Below, one piece after another: positions 36,718-41,983 of a stretch of 41,983 nt of DNA; position 1 is the first letter of the stretch, and every line of letters starts with the position of its first letter. The notes beneath the pieces were generated by a model. That model did no database searches and was not told the DNA's origin. It saw only the letters and a list, made by a program, of their open reading frames with translations. Both the position numbers and the translations under genes were made by a program. Source of the DNA: Patescibacteria group bacterium (GTDB lineage Bacteria > Patescibacteriota > Microgenomatia > UBA1400 > PJMF01); NCBI GenBank assembly GCA_018816385.1, contig JAHIVK010000066.1:1-41983 (forward strand), read 5' to 3'.

Positions 36718-37816
36718 TCCCCACTTATATGGTTTAATTTTAGCTGGTGGTGGAGGCACTAGACTTTGGCCTAAATCACGCAAAAAAACTCCCAAGCAGT
36801 TTTTAAAATTGCTGGGTGAAGAAACCATGTTTCAAGTTACCTTGAAGCGATTTAATGAGTTTATTCCTGGGCAAAACATTATTATTGTCACCACCAAAAG
36901 ATACGCCAGCGATATTGCCAAGCAAGCCCCTGACGTACCCAAGCAAAATATTATCCTTGAACCCGATAAGCGGGATACAGCTTTGGCCATGTTGACTGGA
37001 GCTTTGTACGCCATGAGTCTTGATCCCAAAGCCATTTTAGTCAACGGAGCGGCCGATCATTTGGTAGCCAACAAAAAAGAGTTTATGAGAGTGATGCGGG
37101 TGGCGGCCGAAGTGGCGACAGATGACAAACACTTGGTTGCCATCGGCATTGCGCCCACCCATCCCTCAACCGCTTTTGGCTATATCAAGATCGGACCAGA
37201 ACTCAAGCACTTAGGTAATGGAGCGCCAGTTTTTCAAGTAGCTAAATTTACAGAAAAACCTAATCAATCTACCGCCAGAGCTTTGATTGCTACCGGCAAG
37301 TATTTTTGGAATGCTAACAACTATGTCTGGTCTGCCCAAGCTCTCCAAGCATCATTTAAGGAACACATGCCTTCTCTTTATCAACTGACTAAAGATCTAC
37401 CCAAACTCAAACCAGACAAATTTATGCAAGCTCTACCTGCAATTTATGACCAGGCAGATACTATATCTATTGATTATGCCATTTCTGAAAAAGCCAAAAA
37501 CTTACTGCTAATTCCTGGCGATTTTGGTTGGAATGACATTGGTGAGTGGCAAGTGGTCTATGATTTAGGCAAAAAAGATCCAGCTGGCAATGTGATTATT
37601 GGCAATGGTCAATCTGGATCTAAAGACATTTTTTACTTAGACTCTCAAAATAATTTAGTTCACACCAATAATCGTTTAGTGGCTCTCCTTGGAGTCAACG
37701 ACATGATTATAGTCGATACTGATGAGATACTGCTGGTAGCCCCCAAGTCAAAAAGCCAAGATGTCAAAAAGATTGTCGAGCAACTCAAAAAAGACCAAGT
37801 GGAAGACTATCTCTAA
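36707..37816 (+). CDS. manC: mannose-1-phosphate guanylyltransferase
   Basis: YGLILAGGGGTRLWPKSRKKTPKQFLKLLGEETMFQ...ILEPDKRDTALAM...FTEKPNQSTARALIATGKYFWNANNYVW...FGWNDIGEW. Confidence 0.94.
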   Translation: MTNNPHLYGLILAGGGGTRLWPKSRKKTPKQFLKLLGEETMFQVTLKRFNEFIPGQNIIIVTTKRYASDIAKQAPDVPKQNIILEPDKRDTALAMLTGALYAMSLDPKAILVNGAADHLVANKKEFMRVMRVAAEVATDDKHLVAIGIAPTHPSTAFGYIKIGPELKHLGNGAPVFQVAKFTEKPNQSTARALIATGKYFWNANNYVWSAQALQASFKEHMPSLYQLTKDLPKLKPDKFMQALPAIYDQADTISIDYAISEKAKNLLLIPGDFGWNDIGEWQVVYDLGKKDPAGNVIIGNGQSGSKDIFYLDSQNNLVHTNNRLVALLGVNDMIIVDTDEILLVAPKSKSQDVKKIVEQLKKDQVEDYL

Positions 37817-37839
37817 TCAGGTTATAATATCCAAAGCTG

Positions 37840-38463
37840 ATGATGACTTACGACCAAGCCAAACGCTTTCTTGATCTAGTAATAGCTAGTTTGCTGTGCG
37901 TTTTATTTTTACCAGTTTGGATCGTAGTGCCTCTAGCCATCATGATTGAATCTGGTCCCCCTATTTTGTTCTGCCATATTCGCTTGGGTAAAAATGGTCA
38001 AAAATTTGCTTTGTTTAAGTTCAGGTCTATGGTGCCTAACGCCGATGATATTTTGCATAAACACAATCCCAAATTGCTGGAGGAGTTCAAAAATGGCGAC
38101 TGGAAACTCAAAAATGATCCTCGCATTACTAAGCTGGGTCGTATCTTGCGTTCGTTGACTATCGATGAGTTTCCTCAACTTTATAATGTTTTCAAAGGCG
38201 AAATGAGTATGGTGGGTCCCAGAGCTTACCTCAAACGAGAGCTAGACGAACAAGCCCAGCGTTATCCGGAAACAAAACAGTACATCAAAGAAATTCTGTC
38301 GGTCAAACCCGGCATTACCGGTCCTTGGCAAACTAGCGGCCGCAACGAGATCCCCTTTGCCCAAAGAGCTCAAATGGACGCCCGGTATGCCCGAAAACAA
38401 AGTCTGCTGGAAGATTTGAAAATTCTGGTTTTAACGCCCAAGGCTATGCTGAGTAAGTGGTAG
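37840..38463 (+). CDS. undecaprenyl-phosphate sugar phosphotransferase (WcaJ/Bac_transf family)
   Basis: KRFLDLVIASLLCVLFLPVW...GPPILFCHIRLGKNGQKFALFKFRSMVPNAD...LRSLTIDEFPQLYNVFKGEMSMVGPRAYLKREL...VKPGITGPWQTSGRNEIPF. Confidence 0.95.
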   Translation: MMTYDQAKRFLDLVIASLLCVLFLPVWIVVPLAIMIESGPPILFCHIRLGKNGQKFALFKFRSMVPNADDILHKHNPKLLEEFKNGDWKLKNDPRITKLGRILRSLTIDEFPQLYNVFKGEMSMVGPRAYLKRELDEQAQRYPETKQYIKEILSVKPGITGPWQTSGRNEIPFAQRAQMDARYARKQSLLEDLKILVLTPKAMLSKW

Positions 38464-38528
38464 ATTTAGCGCTTTCATAAGTCTTAAGATTTTGTTCTGA
38501 CGAAGTTTAAGTACAAAAAAGACTGATG

Positions 38529-39005
38529 CTATCGAGCATATTGGTTATGCCCATCTATAACTGATAGTAGCTGTTCTAGAACTTCTGGCAACTGGTAAAC
38601 ATTTTTTTTGCTAAGGTCGTTCCAAACTTCTCCTGGTAAAAATTTTAAACCAGCCATGCCAATTATATGGGGATGACAATCGTGGCGTGCCAAAAGTGTT
38701 AGAACCGCTTGAGCATCTTGATGTTGTGCAGATACAGAGGGATGTTCTTCTAAATTTCCATCCAACAGTACGATGTCGGGTCTATTTCCTTCTGCCAGCA
38801 ATGTACGACACTCTGCCACACTACCCATGGCTAAAGGATGAGGAAAACCACACAGGCCTACTTCTCGAATCAGAAATTTTTGAAAAATGGTATTATCTTC
38901 AATAATCCATAAAATCAAAGTTTTAGGCTCACGCTCTGTTTGACCGATTGGTTGCGATTCCCCACCTTCACCAGCTTTTGTTCTTTCTGCAGTTTCTCTT
39001 CGCAT
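38529..39005 (-). CDS. stand-alone response-regulator receiver (REC)-like protein
   Basis: LILWIIEDNTIFQKFLIREVG...RPDIVLLDGNLEEH...IIGMAG; AGAAAGGAT Shine-Dalgarno before ATG 39005. Confidence 0.75.
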   Translation of the reverse strand: MRRETAERTKAGEGGESQPIGQTEREPKTLILWIIEDNTIFQKFLIREVGLCGFPHPLAMGSVAECRTLLAEGNRPDIVLLDGNLEEHPSVSAQHQDAQAVLTLLARHDCHPHIIGMAGLKFLPGEVWNDLSKKNVYQLPEVLEQLLSVIDGHNQYAR

Positions 39006-39028
39006 TGCAAACATCCTTTCTAGGACAT

Positions 39029-39056
39029 AGTATATCACATTTAATCGCCTAGACAA
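39029..39056 (-). promoter_or_regulatory. extended -10 promoter TTGTCT-N16-TATACT (TGATATACT)
   Basis: Minus strand directly upstream of the REC-like gene. Confidence 0.55.
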
Positions 39057-39172
39057 AATTAAGAGCGTGATCTTGTTATTTATTTGTTATACTAACTGGT
39101 GTGTTGTTGATCCTATCCCAAGAGATGCTCACAAAACCAAGTTAAGTTCAAACTTCATCAATCAATTCACCT

Positions 39173-41164
39173 ATGAAAAAATTTCCAAAAGTTAGCTTAC
39201 TGCTCAACAAAACAAGTCAATCTGTGGCGATACTCTCCACGAAACTCAAATGCTTCTCTAAAACAAAACAATTCCCACTGGGCTTGAAGAAAAAAAGTCT
39301 TTCACCTAGAACAAAAAGGGTTCTCCTGATAATCAGTAGTTTCTTTCTGCTAATTTTAACTATTTTATCTGTGCTAGTTGCCCACTTATACACGAAAATC
39401 ATAGCAATTAAATCACTTGGTAGTGAGTTAGAGCAAACTGGTCAAACCACCTACTTAGCTTTTAAGAATCAAAACTTGCCGGCAGTGGCTGAGGGCTTGA
39501 CAAAAATTGACGAACAACTCATCCAAATTGAACAGTTATATAGCCAGCTCAATCTCTGGTCATTTGTACCCTTTGCCAGTAGCTACTTCCAAGATGGTCA
39601 ACATGCCTTATCGGCTGGCCGGTCTGGTTTAGAAGCGGCCAAGTTATCTATTAACTCTATTGCTCCTTATGCTGATGTCTTGGGCTTTTCTGGCGAAGAC
39701 TCATTCACTGGTGGCACCGCCGAGGACAGATTGAAACTGATTATTGAAACTTTATCCAAAATTCTACCTGAATTTGACGCCATCGCTGTTCATGTCAATA
39801 ATCTCAACCAAGCTTTATCTGCGATTAACCCCAACCGTTACCCAGAATCATTTAGAGGCCAAGATATCAAAAAGTACGTTATTTTAGCCCAAGATATGGG
39901 TCAAGGAGCTCAATCTGCCTTGACCGAATTTAGACCAGTTTTAGAGCAACTGCCTAGCATTATGGGGAGTGGGGGAGACCGAAAAAAATATCTGATTCTG
40001 CTTCAAAACGATAATGAAATTCGAGCTACCGGTGGTTTCCTAACTGCTTACGCTACAGTCTTTGTAGAAGACGGCAAAGTCACCCCGGAAAAATCGGACG
40101 ATATCTATGAACTGGACAAAAAGTTTTATGCCAAACCGCCCATTCCAAAAGAACTTGGTCGCTACTTAACCACAGAAAAGAAATGGAACTTGCGCGATAT
40201 GAATATCTCGCCCGACTTTCAATCTGCCATGGATCTCTTCCTAGAAAACTATAAAAAGATTAAAGGTGAACCTCAAGACATTGATGGTATTATCGCTATC
40301 GACACCGAGTTTGTGACCAACTTAATGAAAGTCTTAGGTCCAATTGATGTGCCGGGGTATGGCACTTTTACCAGCGAAATTGACGCTCGCTGTGACTGTC
40401 CGCAAATTATTTACATTTTGTCCGAGATTATCACCCGACCCACACCTTATTTAAGAGCAGATCGGAAAGGGATTATTGGTCCTCTGATGAGAGCTTTACT
40501 AACTAAAGCTTACACTGCGCCCAAAACAGTTTGGCCAGACTTATTTTCTACCGGATTTGGTCAGTTAGCAGAGCGTCACATTCAGCTTTACTTTTTGGAC
40601 GAAAATGACCAACAGGCCGCTATCTCTCTTGATGGGGCTGGCATCATGAGGGCGGGAGATCAGGGAGACTTTCTGGCCATTATTGATAGCAATTTAGGCG
40701 GAGCTAAATCTAACCTTTTTACCAGTTACGAAGTTAATAATACTTGCCAAACGCCAGTTGATGGCAAACTAATGAAATCACTTGAAATTACCTACAAAAA
40801 TCCTCGCAAGGCGGATAACTGTAACCTGGAAGCTGGCAAACTCTGTCTTAACTCAACTCTCAACGACTGGAGTCGAATCTATGTACCTAAAGGAGCCACA
40901 TTAATTAAAGCCCAAGGTTATAGTGAAGAGCCCAGTACCTATGAAGAAAATGGTTTTACCGTTTTTGATGGCTTTTTCAATCTAGAACCTTTGGGCACAG
41001 CTAAACTTAAACTTGAGTATGAAATTCCCTACGAAGCAGAGGATTACCAGCTGAAAGTTTGGAAACAAGGTGGAGTAACCAGCTATGAAATGATGGTGGA
41101 TGTGAATGGGGGACAGGATAAACTGACAATAATCAAAGATACTCAATACTCTACGCCTTTCTAA
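39173..41164 (+). CDS. DUF4012 domain-containing membrane-anchored protein
   Basis: N-terminal TM; 'KKYLILLQNDNEIRATGGFLTAYATVFVEDGKV' and 'DGIIAIDTEFVTNLMKVLGPIDVPGYG' typical of DUF4012. Confidence 0.92.
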   Translation: MKKFPKVSLLLNKTSQSVAILSTKLKCFSKTKQFPLGLKKKSLSPRTKRVLLIISSFFLLILTILSVLVAHLYTKIIAIKSLGSELEQTGQTTYLAFKNQNLPAVAEGLTKIDEQLIQIEQLYSQLNLWSFVPFASSYFQDGQHALSAGRSGLEAAKLSINSIAPYADVLGFSGEDSFTGGTAEDRLKLIIETLSKILPEFDAIAVHVNNLNQALSAINPNRYPESFRGQDIKKYVILAQDMGQGAQSALTEFRPVLEQLPSIMGSGGDRKKYLILLQNDNEIRATGGFLTAYATVFVEDGKVTPEKSDDIYELDKKFYAKPPIPKELGRYLTTEKKWNLRDMNISPDFQSAMDLFLENYKKIKGEPQDIDGIIAIDTEFVTNLMKVLGPIDVPGYGTFTSEIDARCDCPQIIYILSEIITRPTPYLRADRKGIIGPLMRALLTKAYTAPKTVWPDLFSTGFGQLAERHIQLYFLDENDQQAAISLDGAGIMRAGDQGDFLAIIDSNLGGAKSNLFTSYEVNNTCQTPVDGKLMKSLEITYKNPRKADNCNLEAGKLCLNSTLNDWSRIYVPKGATLIKAQGYSEEPSTYEENGFTVFDGFFNLEPLGTAKLKLEYEIPYEAEDYQLKVWKQGGVTSYEMMVDVNGGQDKLTIIKDTQYSTPF

Positions 41165-41185
41165 AATCTGCCATTTAAGTTAAAT

Positions 41186-41722
41186 ATGCCAACTCGGTCT
41201 GCAAAAATTCAAGCTGTGGTGATTGGTTATAAAAACTTAGGTGAAACTGATCGCTTAGTCACGCTCTTGAGTCAAGAGTTTGGCCGAATTCAGATTCTGG
41301 CTAAAGGCGCTCGGAGAATCGGTTCTAGTCAAATTGGCTCCCTGGAACCGGGTAATCTGATTAGGTCACTGCTCATCATCACCAAATCAATCCCTATTTT
41401 GACCCAAACCAGACTGGAATCTGATACATCAGAAGTCCGCACTAAACTCAAAACTGTCAAACAACTACTCCAGTTTTTGGAGATTATTAATCGAATTTTT
41501 GTGGAAGAAGAGATTGATCAAAAACAATATCAAGACATTTTGAATATTAGGCAATTGATCTTAAAACAGCGACCTCAATCTCAGGTAGTAGAGGCTTTGG
41601 CTGATCTAATTGAAACTCTGGGCTTCAAGCGCCCCAATCTTAAAACCAAATCTTTGACTAAGTATGTGGAAGAGTTGACGGATTGGAAACTTAAAAGTTA
41701 CCAATTCTTAACAATTAAGTGA
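41186..41722 (+). CDS. recO: DNA repair protein RecO, short form
   Basis: KIQAVVIGYKNLGETDRLVTLLSQEFGRIQILAKGARRIGSSQIGSLEPGNLIRSLLI; 178 aa. Confidence 0.88.
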   Translation: MPTRSAKIQAVVIGYKNLGETDRLVTLLSQEFGRIQILAKGARRIGSSQIGSLEPGNLIRSLLIITKSIPILTQTRLESDTSEVRTKLKTVKQLLQFLEIINRIFVEEEIDQKQYQDILNIRQLILKQRPQSQVVEALADLIETLGFKRPNLKTKSLTKYVEELTDWKLKSYQFLTIK

Positions 41723-41845
41723 AGCCCAATAATTATTCATCAAAACCATAGAGTCCCATTGAAAAATGATCATAAAACATCTATGCTAACGCCTATATGA
41801 GCAAAAATCCTTTTCTGAATGCTCTGGTGGCCAATCTTTATATAG

Positions 41846-41983
41846 TAGACTTGTCGCGAAATAAGGGCAATGGCTACTTATGGCATCTTTTATGCATTTT
41901 CTTTGCTTCTTCTTCCTCAAGTAGCTGAGGCTACTATCGTCATCAGAATCAACGAAAATGCTATAAAATCTATCCATAATTAA
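41846..41983 (-). repeat. full-length repeat B (138 bp), inverted, at window edge
   Basis: Reverse complement aligns without gaps to 34227-34364; about 75% identity over the 132 nt from the ATG by hand count. Confidence 0.92.

Noticed and set aside
41786-41977. ORF 41786-41977 (-) as a gene
   Set aside because: It is the open reading of repeat B plus flanking sequence.

Overview
The window is a surface-glycan biosynthesis region with about 40% GC by eye. The gene complement (many glycosyltransferases, DUF4012, minimal housekeeping genes) looks like a Patescibacteria/CPR-type genome; that placement is inference. Supported genes: GT-C (GT39/PMT-like), GT2 and GT4 glycosyltransferases, two Wzx-like flippases, an O-antigen ligase/Wzy-like protein, two SAM methyltransferases, two B12-binding-type radical SAM proteins, a UDP-glucuronate decarboxylase-like epimerase, ManC, a WcaJ-like sugar-phosphate transferase, an acetyltransferase and a DUF4012 protein. 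Housekeeping genes present are ruvC, ruvA, ruvB and a short recO. There is also an AbiEi/AbiEii-like type IV toxin-antitoxin pair. Three small orphan genes lie on the minus strand, each with its own promoter-like sequence. The most unusual signal is in the spacers between genes. They are built from two interspersed repeat families: 'A', a dRS3/REP-like hairpin element (TGTCATTCTCC..GGCGGGG..GAATCC..CACTGGATCCCCGCT..GCGAGGATGAC), and 'B', a 138-bp element (TTAATTATG..GATGACGATAGTAGC..GCTACTTGAGGAAGAAGAAG..CCTTATTTCGCGACAAGTCTA). A copies sit inside B copies. Both families reach into gene ends and supply start regions, stop codons, an N-terminus and a C-terminal tail. No CRISPR array, tRNA, rRNA or transposase gene was recognised.
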